Assembly: GCA_964519595.1 (NCBI GenBank)
Contig: CAZFJN010000002.1
Span: 25,172-89,171 of the forward strand
From: JANRKF01 sp964519595
GTDB lineage: Bacteria; Pseudomonadota; Alphaproteobacteria; Rickettsiales; SXRF01
Direction of reading: 5' to 3'
Length of the DNA: 64,000 nt
Part shown: positions 41,729-51,100 of the stretch, in pieces
Layout: each line of letters opens with the position of its first letter
Numbering within the stretch: the stretch's first letter is position 1
Notes under the pieces: model-generated
The model's database searches: none
What the model was told of the DNA's origin: nothing
Seen by the model: the letters and a program-made list of their open reading frames with translations, nothing else
Position numbers and translations under genes: made by a program

Positions 41729-42372
41729 CTTCATATGCGCTTTATATATTGGCAATGATTGCGTTGATTGCGGCAGTTCTGGCGCTGGCATTATGGCCAA
41801 AAGCTGGAAATGATTGCGCTGTTAATAATAAAAAGAATCTATTGCTGCTTGCTGTGATTATTACATTCGGCAGCGTTTCTTTATATGCAGTTTTTGGCGG
41901 CGCGCGAGTTGTTCCGCTGGTTTTTGCTCATCAGCAGCGTCTTGAGGAATTGAAGCTGGAGATTGCAAAACATAGCCAGATTCTGGTTAATAATCCGGAA
42001 AATCTTGAAGCATGGCTTTCTCTGGCGCAAGCTTATTCCGCAGGCGGTGATTATGCAGAAGCGGCGCGTGGTTTCAAACAGGCGGTTTTATTGTCAAGAG
42101 GTCATCCGCGAATTATTGCTGCTTATGCGGAAGCTTTGGTGATGCAGGCAGGAGGAACAGTGACCATGCAAGCTAAAAAAAGCCTTGATATAGCGCTGAT
42201 GATTTCTCCTGACTTGCCGCTTGCGCGTTATTATCAGGCGATCTGGTTGTTACAGAATAATCGCGCTGAGGAAGCGATGCAAACAATGAAAACTCTCTAT
42301 AGAGAACTGCCTGATGATTCAAATCTCAAAATCCGGATTAATGAGCTTATCGGCAGAGAAAATAAGCGCTGA
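41725..42372 (+). CDS. ccmI: Cytochrome c biogenesis factor CcmI
   Basis: A 215-residue TPR-containing apocytochrome c chaperone. Two N-terminal membrane segments (about residues 5-25 and 38-58) are followed by TPR-like helices (ENLEAWLSLAQAYSAGGDYA, then a second repeat with SPDLPLARYYQAIWLLQNNR). The last gene of the ccm cluster, with an ATGA overlap with ccmH. Convergent with hfq, 17 bases apart. Confidence 0.9.
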   Translation: MTSYALYILAMIALIAAVLALALWPKAGNDCAVNNKKNLLLLAVIITFGSVSLYAVFGGARVVPLVFAHQQRLEELKLEIAKHSQILVNNPENLEAWLSLAQAYSAGGDYAEAARGFKQAVLLSRGHPRIIAAYAEALVMQAGGTVTMQAKKSLDIALMISPDLPLARYYQAIWLLQNNRAEEAMQTMKTLYRELPDDSNLKIRINELIGRENKR

Positions 42373-42389
42373 AAAAACAGATGCTGCAA

Positions 42390-42641
42390 TCAATTGACAA
42401 GCATTTCTTCAGCTTCTTCTTCGTGCAAGGTAATTGGCGAGGAAGGAACTATTGTAGCGATGCTGTGCTTATATACCAGCTGCGCCTGCGCGTCGCGCCG
42501 CAATAGCAAGGAAAAATTATCAAAGCTGGTTATCGTTCCTTGTAGCTTCACGCCGCTTGTTAAAAACACTGTAACTGTAAGGCGTTTCTTGCGGCAGGCA
42601 TTAAGAAACAGATCTTGAATATTCTGTGGTTTATCAGCCAT
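42390..42641 (-). CDS. hfq: RNA chaperone Hfq
   Basis: An 83-residue Sm-like hexameric RNA chaperone. Sm1 (NIQDLFLNACRKKRLTVTVF) and Sm2 (QLVYKHSIATIVPS, with YKHSI in place of YKHAI) are clear, plus GVKLQGTITSFDNFSLLL. ATG 42641 is chosen since the conserved sequence starts there; ATG 42653 adds four residues. A perfect palindrome lies just upstream. Confidence 0.96.
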   Translation of the reverse strand: MADKPQNIQDLFLNACRKKRLTVTVFLTSGVKLQGTITSFDNFSLLLRRDAQAQLVYKHSIATIVPSSPITLHEEEAEEMLVN

Positions 42642-42660
42642 TTGTTTTCTCATTATTATT

Positions 42661-42699
42661 AGAATGTAAGAGGATAATCTGATTATCCTCTTACATTCT
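42661..42699. repeat. 39-bp palindrome upstream of hfq
   Basis: A perfect 18-bp stem around CTG (AGAATGTAAGAGGATAAT with its complement). No U-run follows on either strand. It shares TAAGAGGATAAT and AAATTC-type units with the long palindrome at 16141-16306. Lies between the malonyl-CoA decarboxylase stop and the hfq start, on the hfq transcript side. Confidence 0.85.
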
Positions 42700-42731
42700 G
42701 ATCATTCCCTTAAATTCCTATAATCCAGCTA

Positions 42732-44090
42732 TTACAAATATCCTCGCACGTTTTTGCTGGCAACTATCTTGCCTTTTCCTTCAAATGCTTCGTGGTTATG
42801 TTCTATTTCATCAAGTTTATAGTAGTAATTCGCCATTATTCCGTATGATTGTCTGATGCCTTTTGGCGAAATATCAGCGAGCCAGTTCAGCCTTTCCAGG
42901 CGCGCGCCGTTGAAGAGGTGAAAATTCGCAACCTGATCAAGCGGACGGTTATGTTTTTTCTCAATCAGTAAATAATTAGCGGCCTGTTTCATAAGCGGCG
43001 CTTTTATTTTTTCAGAGAATTTTTTATCCTTCCACCATTCTTCCGGCAGATTTCTCAGCAGGCTTATGTCTTTTGCGGAAATTATATCACTTTCGCCTTG
43101 TGTGATAATATTTTCCAGCCAGCTGCGAAAACCAGGCATTGGCGACAAGGTGGCGAAGGTTTTTATCTGTTTTATTTCTTGCGCTAGTTTTTCAACTACG
43201 CGTTTGATCAGGAAATTTCCGAAGCTTATTCCGGATAATCCTTTCTGCGCGTTGGAAATAGAGTAAAAAATCGCTGTATCTATATCTTGCAGATTAGAAG
43301 TAGGGCTGCTGGTATCAAGCAATTTCTGCACATTGTCGCTTAAACCGGAAACAAAAGCGACATGCACAAAAATCAAAGGCTCGCTTGGCATTTTGTGATG
43401 AAAGAAAGCAAAGACGCGGCGATCAGAATCGAGGCGGTTTTTTAAATCTTCCCAGGAAGAAACGCTGTGAACTGCTTCATATTCAATTAGTTTTTCTAGA
43501 ATCGCCGCCGAGCTGTTCCAGCTTATTTCCACTAAATCAAGCAGTGCTACGTCAAACCAGCTGGCAAGTATTTGTTTTAAATCAAACTCAAGAGCTTGAA
43601 GTTTGACATTTCCGGCAATAAGCGGTAGCAGATCAGCGCGCATATTAATCAGGAATTTAAAACCATCAGGAAGAGCGGTAAATTGCCGGAGAATAGTGCT
43701 GCGCGGAGTTTGTAGTTTTTCGCGCATTTCAATTTCCAGCAGCAGACGCTCTTCAATTTTTGCCTTTTTGTAAGATTCTGTCAGCTTCAGCATTCTCTCA
43801 TGGTCGACATCAAAATCAGTCGCCATCAGCAGCAGAAATTTTTTTCTGCCTTGTTCATTAAGGCTTAAATAAACTCTTCCCAGCCGGGCAGTATTAGCTC
43901 TGGCGGTTATTTCTCCGCCGGGAGAATCAAGGCAAAGCATCATTTGATTACGCAATTCTTCTTCGTCTTCTTTAGGAAGATCAGGACGTATTTCATGTGC
44001 GAAAACATGAAAAGCAGTGTCTCTGATCTCTGCCCAGGTTTTAAGAAGGCTGGCGACAGTTCTTCTGCGTAAATTTCCAAGCTCAGTCAT
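42732..44090 (-). CDS. Malonyl-CoA decarboxylase
   Basis: It converts malonyl-CoA to acetyl-CoA. The 452-residue protein has the MCD helical N-domain and the GNAT-like C-domain with DTAIFYSISNAQKGLSGISF, FATLSPMPGFRSWL and the terminal HLFNGARLERLNWLADIS plus SYGIMANYYYKLDEIEHNHE; Ser/His of the last blocks are the expected catalytic residues. Normal length. No malonyl-CoA synthetase neighbour is seen. Upstream of hfq, same strand. Confidence 0.93.
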   Translation of the reverse strand: MTELGNLRRRTVASLLKTWAEIRDTAFHVFAHEIRPDLPKEDEEELRNQMMLCLDSPGGEITARANTARLGRVYLSLNEQGRKKFLLLMATDFDVDHERMLKLTESYKKAKIEERLLLEIEMREKLQTPRSTILRQFTALPDGFKFLINMRADLLPLIAGNVKLQALEFDLKQILASWFDVALLDLVEISWNSSAAILEKLIEYEAVHSVSSWEDLKNRLDSDRRVFAFFHHKMPSEPLIFVHVAFVSGLSDNVQKLLDTSSPTSNLQDIDTAIFYSISNAQKGLSGISFGNFLIKRVVEKLAQEIKQIKTFATLSPMPGFRSWLENIITQGESDIISAKDISLLRNLPEEWWKDKKFSEKIKAPLMKQAANYLLIEKKHNRPLDQVANFHLFNGARLERLNWLADISPKGIRQSYGIMANYYYKLDEIEHNHEAFEGKGKIVASKNVRGYL

Positions 44091-44120
44091 TGCGATTATA
44101 TATTTTCATTCTGTTGATTG

Positions 44121-45824
44121 TTATTCTGTTGATAGAGGTTTATAGCGACTGAACATTTTCCAATATTCAGTAGTCAGAGTCAAAGTAAATTTGCCTTTTG
44201 GAATTTCCAGCAACATTCTTCCTTTGCTTTTTTCTGCTTTAATAGTAGCCGGACGGTTGTTGATTGTTGCTTGCCATAGCGGATAATAGAAATGCGAGAT
44301 TCGCAATGCTCCGTTGCTTTCGGAATTGCCTGATATTATTATCGCTTTATCGTTCCATTGTTCTATTTTAATATCGCCGCTGCCTTTTATCCATTCAGCT
44401 TGAGGACGATTTTCGCGCCAGGAGAAATCAGCAAAAAATATGTCTGCCTCTTTATATTTTTTATCAACATCTGCCGGCAGAAAGAAAGCAGTTGCAAAAT
44501 TTTCTGGCACTAGTTTTTTATATAAAGGCAAAGATTCTTTTACAACTCCGCCGAAATAATAGAGGAACAGAAAAACAAAAAATAAGCTGCAGATAATTTT
44601 ATCACCATATTGCGAGCGCGGATTTTTAAACCATAAATATTCGCTGAGAATAGAAAAATTGACGACAATAGCGAACATAATCAGAACTTGCATTCGCCAT
44701 GGCGTTGCAACGTCTGAGATAATGGTAATTATTTTCCACAATGGCGCGCTTATTGAAAACATCATGAATGTTGCCAGCAGGCTGATAATTATCCACCTCT
44801 TGCTGATTGAAGCGCCCTCTGGCGGCAGTTTTTTGCGGTTTTTAAGGGCAATAAAGGAAATTATGATATTTGCCGCAAGTCCGATTGCAAAGCCGGCAAT
44901 CGCCCAGCTATAGCGATCGCCAGTATGTATGTATAAATTGTCTATAAATGAATTAATCCATGAATTCTGCCAGAATTTGTGACCGCCGCCTTCCTGATTC
45001 AAACTGTCCGCAAACAGCTTGGTCGGCAAATAATGAAACAATCCGGCCATTGTGGCGATAAGGCAGGAAAAGGCCAGCGTGCCAAGGCTTCTCCAATTGC
45101 CAAGCAGCATATATGTTCCTGCCGCCAGCAAGGCCATTACTGTTGCCGGAGCATGACAAAACATGCAGATTATTATTGCTGCTGATAATTTTTTCCAGCA
45201 TTTGAAAGCGCCGTTGCAAGCATCATGAGCATACATGAATATTAAAGGCATAAAAGCAACGCACCAATATTCAGCATATGAACCGCGTGTTATCAGTTCA
45301 GAACGATAAAATCCGAGCAGAAATATAAAAGCGCCAAAAAGAGCAGTATTGCGGCTTGTAAAGCGCGAAAGCCAATTATAACAACAAATGAAAGAAACGC
45401 AGTTTGCCAGATAAAAACCAAGAACATATTGCCATTCGACCGTATATTGCCATTTGCTGCTGATTACTGAGCTGAGAAAGCTGCCAATTTCTATGCTGCC
45501 AAGGTTTAAATTGCCAATTTCTATGCTGGCAAGGGGCGCGAAAAGAGCGGTAATATAGTAAGGCAGTGGAAAATAAAAAATCGGCGCTGGCGAACCAAGG
45601 CCGCTATTGGCATTCATGCACCAGCGCGGATAAAGAATGCCTTGCCAGATCTGCTGTGAATAGCATTCAATCTGCATGTAGTTCATTGATGTATCACCGC
45701 TTGGAACTATCAAAATAAGAGGAGTGAGATTGACAAGAGCGGCAATGACCGCGAAAGCGGCGAGTGCATAATTTGTATAATGTGAATTTGTATTTTTATC
45801 TGAGCGTGAACTATTCATCAGCAT
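44121..45824 (-). CDS. Polytopic membrane protein of the PTPS-related / GT-C-like type
   Basis: A 567-residue protein with about eleven hydrophobic segments and a C-terminal periplasmic beta-rich part. The N-terminus has the motif block IVPSGDTSMNYMQ and PRWCMNANSGLGSPAPIFYF, seen in 6-pyruvoyl-tetrahydropterin synthase-related membrane proteins that resemble GT-C glycosyltransferases. A short internal duplication (SIEIGNLNLGSIEIGS) is present at about residues 105-122. Start ATG 45824 lies three bases outside a MITE; 45818 is an alternative. Confidence 0.75.
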   Translation of the reverse strand: MLMNSSRSDKNTNSHYTNYALAAFAVIAALVNLTPLILIVPSGDTSMNYMQIECYSQQIWQGILYPRWCMNANSGLGSPAPIFYFPLPYYITALFAPLASIEIGNLNLGSIEIGSFLSSVISSKWQYTVEWQYVLGFYLANCVSFICCYNWLSRFTSRNTALFGAFIFLLGFYRSELITRGSYAEYWCVAFMPLIFMYAHDACNGAFKCWKKLSAAIIICMFCHAPATVMALLAAGTYMLLGNWRSLGTLAFSCLIATMAGLFHYLPTKLFADSLNQEGGGHKFWQNSWINSFIDNLYIHTGDRYSWAIAGFAIGLAANIIISFIALKNRKKLPPEGASISKRWIIISLLATFMMFSISAPLWKIITIISDVATPWRMQVLIMFAIVVNFSILSEYLWFKNPRSQYGDKIICSLFFVFLFLYYFGGVVKESLPLYKKLVPENFATAFFLPADVDKKYKEADIFFADFSWRENRPQAEWIKGSGDIKIEQWNDKAIIISGNSESNGALRISHFYYPLWQATINNRPATIKAEKSKGRMLLEIPKGKFTLTLTTEYWKMFSRYKPLSTE

Positions 45825-45826
45825 TA

Positions 45827-45992
45827 TATACTCATTACACTTGAAAAGTTGGCATTTCTTCACCTCGTCTTTATTGTCCAATCTATAAGATAAAAATCTT
45901 GAAATATCAATAAGTATTCCTTCAATTTTTATCTCATATATTGAACAAAAATACTTGGAATAAATGCCAACTTTTCAAGTGTAATGAGTATA
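45827..45992 (+). mobile_element. 166-bp palindromic MITE, copy 2
   Basis: It has the same length and terminal repeats as the copy at 30593, but in the opposite orientation. It fills the space between the start of the membrane protein gene and the stop of the MetC-like gene, with the element ending one base before the latter stop codon. Both upstream regulatory sequence and the spacer are therefore made of the element. Confidence 0.85.
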
Positions 45993-47162
45993 TCATGCTC
46001 TGTCAGCAGTGAAGTTTTTAAAGAAATTTTCCAGATCAGCAATTATATCATCAACATGTTCAAGGCCAACATGAATGCGAATTAATGTTCCCTCATGTGG
46101 CCATTTGGTTGCGCTGCGAATTTTATGAATCTGCGCCGGAATAAGAAGGCTTTCATAACCTCCCCAGCTATAGCCCATTCCGAAAAGTTTCAAATTATTG
46201 AACATTGCGGCAAGAGTTTGCTGATTTGTGGTTTTTATGCTAAAAGCAAACAGGCTGGCGGCTCCTGAGAAATCACGTTTCCATAATTCATATCCTGAAT
46301 CTTCCGGCAGCGCCGGATAAAATATTTTTCCTACCTCAGGACGATTTTTAAGCCAGGCGGCGACCTTTAAAGCATTTTCATAATGATGCGACAGACGCAC
46401 CGCCAGAGAGCGCAAACCACGCAATGCCAGAAAACAATTATCGCCGCTTGGCGTCATTCCAAGGTTTTTATAAGTTTGCAACAGCCTTTTATAATGCTCA
46501 TTTCTGCAAGTTAAAACGCCCATTACTAAGTCGGAATGTCCGGAAATATATTTTGTTGCCGACTGAATATTTATATCAACGCCTTTTTCAAAAGCTTTGA
46601 AATAAAGTGAAGTCGCCCAGGTTGAATCAGCAATAACCAACGCGCCTTTTTTATGTGCGCTGTCGGCGATTGCCGGAACATCCTGCATTTCAAAACTCAG
46701 CGAGCCAGGGCTTTCAACAAAAACAATTCTGGTATTTTCTTTGATAAGCGCCTCTATTGCCGCGCCTTGCAGCGGATCATAATATTCAACATTTATTCCA
46801 AGCCTTGAAAGTTCCATGTCGCAAAAGCGGCGCGTTGAACCATAGACGTTGTCTGGAATCAGCGCATGATCGCCGCTGCGTAAAAAAGCCAGCAGAGCTG
46901 TAACTATCGCGGCGAGTCCTGATGATGTAACTATTGCCTGATCTGCGCCGTCGAGAATGGCAAGAGCTTCTTCTAAAGCTACAGTTGAAGGTGTTCCATA
47001 GCGGCCGTAAATTGGCGCGGTTGCCTGACCATTATCAGCTTCCATGAATGATTTATAATCAGGAAATAAAATCGTGCTGGCGCGGTAAATAGGCAAATTT
47101 ACAACGCCGTTATGATCTTCTGCAGATGAACCTAAAGTGGCAAGTAATGTTTCGTTTTTCAT
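45993..47162 (-). CDS. metC: Cystathionine beta-lyase-like PLP enzyme
   Basis: A 389-residue fold-type I PLP enzyme of the Cys/Met metabolism family. The Schiff-base Lys lies in NIQSATKYISGHSDLVMG and the phosphate-binding region GLAAIVTALLAFLRSGD is present. YGRYGTPS and the terminal SWGGYESL favour cystathionine beta-lyase (MetC) over gamma-synthase. It makes homocysteine from cystathionine for methionine synthesis. Promoter region 47163-47226 contains an 11-bp tandem repeat. Confidence 0.9.
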   Translation of the reverse strand: MKNETLLATLGSSAEDHNGVVNLPIYRASTILFPDYKSFMEADNGQATAPIYGRYGTPSTVALEEALAILDGADQAIVTSSGLAAIVTALLAFLRSGDHALIPDNVYGSTRRFCDMELSRLGINVEYYDPLQGAAIEALIKENTRIVFVESPGSLSFEMQDVPAIADSAHKKGALVIADSTWATSLYFKAFEKGVDINIQSATKYISGHSDLVMGVLTCRNEHYKRLLQTYKNLGMTPSGDNCFLALRGLRSLAVRLSHHYENALKVAAWLKNRPEVGKIFYPALPEDSGYELWKRDFSGAASLFAFSIKTTNQQTLAAMFNNLKLFGMGYSWGGYESLLIPAQIHKIRSATKWPHEGTLIRIHVGLEHVDDIIADLENFFKNFTADRA

Positions 47163-47170
47163 TATATCAC

Positions 47171-47213
47171 CATTATGTCAGCATTATGTCAGCATTATGT
47201 CAGCATTATATAA
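47171..47213. repeat. 11-bp tandem repeat CATTATGTCAG, three copies plus a partial
   Basis: Copies start at 47171, 47182, 47193 and 47204 (partial). They lie immediately upstream of the MetC-like gene, where its promoter should be. Confidence 0.85.
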
Positions 47214-47226
47214 ACTTAATATAACT

Positions 47227-47664
47227 CTAAAAAGTGCGATCTGAGAATCCTATTACTATGTGAGTTATTCCTTTTGTTTCATTGCCAAACGGCATGAAAC
47301 AGGCGCGGTATTTTACTATTCTGCCTTGTTCATTGACAATCTGGTTTTCGTCAACGATGATTTTTTTTACCTCAATAGTTTCATCAAGTTTTTTGACAAT
47401 CACGCTGTAAGGATATTGTTTTGCGCGACGATCAACCACGCGGTTGGTTATATCTTGTCCGAGCATTTTTATCAGACTTTCGCCGACAAAGCGATAGGCA
47501 AAATTAACGCCTCCCTGCGCTGGAATTATTTCTACTTTCATACATTGTTGCCATAAATCATCAATGGCGGAAACATTAAGCTGCCCTATATCTGGTATAT
47601 TCTGGCTACGGCGGATAAGATCCCAGTAGTTTTGCAGGCGATTGACGAGACGTTGATCTTGCAT
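47227..47664 (-). CDS. PAS_5-family PAS domain protein
   Basis: A 145-residue protein that is little more than one PAS-like domain, of the type common in alphaproteobacteria (LQNYWDLIRRSQNIPDIGQL, then FAYRFVGESLIKMLGQDITN and the terminal HIVIGFSD). Its role is unknown; it could be a ligand-sensing adaptor. Upstream on this strand is a MITE copy at 47816-47981. No kinase or output domain is attached. Confidence 0.85.
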   Translation of the reverse strand: MQDQRLVNRLQNYWDLIRRSQNIPDIGQLNVSAIDDLWQQCMKVEIIPAQGGVNFAYRFVGESLIKMLGQDITNRVVDRRAKQYPYSVIVKKLDETIEVKKIIVDENQIVNEQGRIVKYRACFMPFGNETKGITHIVIGFSDRTF

Positions 47665-48103
47665 AATAAATTGTGTTTTAAATGACAGTTTAAATTATAT
47701 TTTTATAGGTTTTTCTTGAAGTAAACTATTGTGATTATTGCCAACTAGTAGTATTTACTAGCGCCTTTAAATATTAATTTTCTTACTCTGTCTATATTTC
47801 TTTATGACTGCTTTATATACTCATTACACTTCAAGAGTTGGCATTTCTTCGCTTCGTCTTTATTGTTCACTATATGAGATAAAAATCTTGAAATATCAAT
47901 AAGTATTCCTTCGATTTTTATCTGATATATTGAACAAAAATACTTGGAATAAATACCAACTCTTGAAGTGTAATGAGTATAACTAAACCTCATAACTACT
48001 TCGCAACAAAAATTTATAACTATTTTTATGACTATATATTCTTCATGTTCCTCATGTTCCTCATATTCTTCATATTCCCCTTCTTTGTGAGTTGTATTTT
48101 ACT
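47665..48103. repeat. 439-bp spacer between PAS protein and ileS, with a MITE and a TTCCTCATGTTCC repeat
   Basis: A MITE lies at 47816-47981. The bases 48039-48080 are irregular repeats of TTCATGTTCCTCAT and TTCATATTC units, directly upstream of ileS. No gene is seen. The ileS promoter must lie at 47985-48040. Confidence 0.8.
47816..47981 (+). mobile_element. 166-bp palindromic MITE, copy 3
   Basis: It has the same size and terminal repeats as the copies at 30593 and 45827, and the same orientation as the latter. Outer arms of 26 bp are perfect complements here; the inner arms (AGATAAAAATC) also pair. The TA at each edge is compatible with a TA target-site duplication. Confidence 0.85.
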
Positions 48104-51100
48104 ATGAGAAAAAAATATCCGGAAGTTGATCAGAATCCTGATTTTCCTGCGATTGAGAAAAACATTCTCGCGCAGTGGAAAAATAAATCGGCTTTTGAAA
48201 AAAGCGTTGCAGCGCGCGCGGCAACTGATGAATTTGTGTTTTATGATGGTCCGCCTTTTGCCAATGGCCTGCCGCATTATGGACATCTGCTTACTGGCTT
48301 TGTCAAAGACGTCTATGCGCGTTATCAAACCATGCGCGGTCGCCGTGTTGAGCGTCGTTTCGGCTGGGATTGTCATGGTTTGCCGGCGGAAATGGGCAGT
48401 GAAAAAGAGCTGGGAATTTCTGGCCGCGCGGCGATTTCTGAATTCGGCATTGGCAAATTCAATGAACATTGCCGCACTTCAGTAATGAAATACACTGCCG
48501 AATGGGAAGAATATGTAACGCGGCAGGCGCGCTGGGTTGATTTTAAAAACGACTACAAAACCATGGACAAGAATTTCATGGAATCTGTTCTGTGGGCGTT
48601 TAAGCAGCTTTATGATAAAGGCCTTGTTTATGAAGCTTATCGCGTGATGCCGTATAGCTGGGCAGCGGAAACACCGCTTTCTAACTTTGAAACCAAGCTC
48701 GATAATTCCTACCGCGAGCGCGAAGACAAGGCAGTTACGGTAGCTTTTGAGCTTGATTCTGAGCTTGATTCTGGCGGCAATCAGCAAGCGGAATTTAATG
48801 GGAAAATCTATATTCTGGCCTGGACTACCACGCCGTGGACATTGCCGAGCAATCTGGCGCTGGCTGTTAATTCCGAGCTGGAATATGTTTCGTTTCTCAG
48901 CGAAGGAGCGCGCTATATTGTCGGAAAAACTTATTATGATAAAAACTTGGCAAGCGGCAATATTGGCAATATCAAAATTCCAGATGCGGAATCTGCGGTA
49001 GAATCTGCTGTAGAATCTGCGGTTACAATAGCTGGCAGCGCTTTAATCGGCAAAAAATATAAGCCGTTATTTCCATATTTCGCAGATCATAAAAATTCTT
49101 TTCGTATTCTGGATGGTTCGGCTTTTGTCACTGATGGTGACGGAACTGGAATTGTCCATATGGCGCCAGGATTTGGCGAAGATGATCAGAAATGTTGTGA
49201 GGAAAATAATATTACCATAGTTGTGCCAGTTGATGGTCAGGGCAGATATAGTGAGGCGATTTTTGATTTGCCGGATTTGCGTTTGCAAGGTTTAAACGTA
49301 ATTGCTGATACAAGGAAAAATCAGGAAGAGCCTTATAAAGAAGAACAGCTCAAAAAATTTGGCCTTGTCAATCTGCGGATTATTAAATGGCTTAAGGATA
49401 ATAATCGGCTGATTAAAGAAGAACAGATCAAGCACAACTATCCGCATTGCTGGCGAACTGACACGCCGCTTATTTACCGCGCAATGCCGAGCTGGTATGT
49501 TGAAGTTACCAAATTTCGTGATCGCGCGGTTGAGATAAACAAACAGATCAACTGGATTCCTGAACATATACGCGATGGTCAGATGGCGCATATGCTTGCT
49601 ACTGCGCCGGACTGGAGCATTTCGCGCAATCGTTTCTGGGGAACGCCAATTCCGGTGTGGCGGAAACAGGAATCAGAATCCAGAATCCAGAATCCAGAAA
49701 TAAAAGTATTTGGCAGTATTGCCGAGCTTGAAGAATTTTTTGGCGTTGAGGTGAAGGATTTGCATCGTCCTTTCATAGATACGCTTACAACGGCCAGAGA
49801 CGGCAGCAAGTGGCAGCGTGTGGAAGATGTATTTGACTGCTGGTTTGAAAGTGGTTCAATGCCTTTTGCACAAGTGCATTATCCTTTTGAAAATCGCACA
49901 TGGTTTAATGAGCATTTTCCTGCTGATTTCATCACTGAATATGTCGGACAAACACGCGGCTGGTTTAACACGCTTATAATGTTGTCCACTGCGCTTTTTG
50001 ACAAGCCGCCTTTTATGAACTGCATATGTCATGGCGTGGTGCTTGATTCAGAAACTGGCCTTAAATATTCCAAGCGTCTTAAGAATTACAAAGATCCTAT
50101 GGAAGTTATGGACAAATTCGGCGCTGATGCTTTGCGCTGGCTGATGATTTCCAGCCCGGTAATGCGCGGTCATGATTTAAGCGTTGATCCGGAAGGAAAG
50201 TTTATTCGTGATGTTGTTCGTCTTTCGATAAAGCCAATTTGGAATGCTTATAATTTCTTCTGTCTTTATGCGAATGCGGATGAAATAGAGCCACAGATCA
50301 TAGATAACGAGCAGAAAACCGCGCATTTAATGGACAAATACATAATATTAAAATGTGATCGCGCCGTTGCAACTATTCAGAAATCTCTTGATGCTTATGA
50401 CACGCCTGCTGCTTGTGAAGCGGTTATGCAGTTTTTTGAGGTTCTGAATAACTGGTACATTCGGCGTAGCAAAGAACGTTTCTGGAAAGAAGAAAAAGAC
50501 GCTGATAAACAATCTGCTTATGATACGTTATATACAGTTTTGCTGAAAATGTGCAAAGCCGCCGCTTCCTTGTTGCCGCTTACTCTGGATGCTGTTTATC
50601 AAGGATTATCAGGCGCGGAAAATGGTTCAGAAAATAGCGCGGAAACTGTTCATCTGGCAGATTTTCCTTCCTTTAAAAATCCGGTGGCAGCTGATGATGA
50701 TTTAATCACGCAGATGGATTTTGCACAGAATATATGCAATGCCGCGCTTGCTGTGCGTAATAAGCTGAATATTCGCGTTCGTCAGCCTTTACCTTCTGTG
50801 ACTCTTGTTGCAAATGATTTGTGCAATTTATCAACGCTGCAGGATACAATAAAAGACATAATAAAAGACGAAATAAATGTAAAAAATCTTGAGATTTCCA
50901 ACGAATTTAATGCAGTTGCCACTGTGCGTCTGCAAATAAATTCCGCTGTCCTTGGCAAGCGTCTGCCTGAGAAAATGAAGCAGATTTTACCTGCTTCTAA
51001 AAAAGGCGAATGGTCGCAGGAAGATGGCGTTTTGATTATTTGTGGCGAAAAATTATTGCCTGGAGAATTTAATTTATTGCTGGAAGCTAAGACTGAATTA

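Noticed and set aside
47802..47993. Reverse-strand ORF of 63 codons in MITE copy 3
   Set aside because: It lies entirely in the palindromic element; a similar frame occurs in copy 2 and is not a gene.
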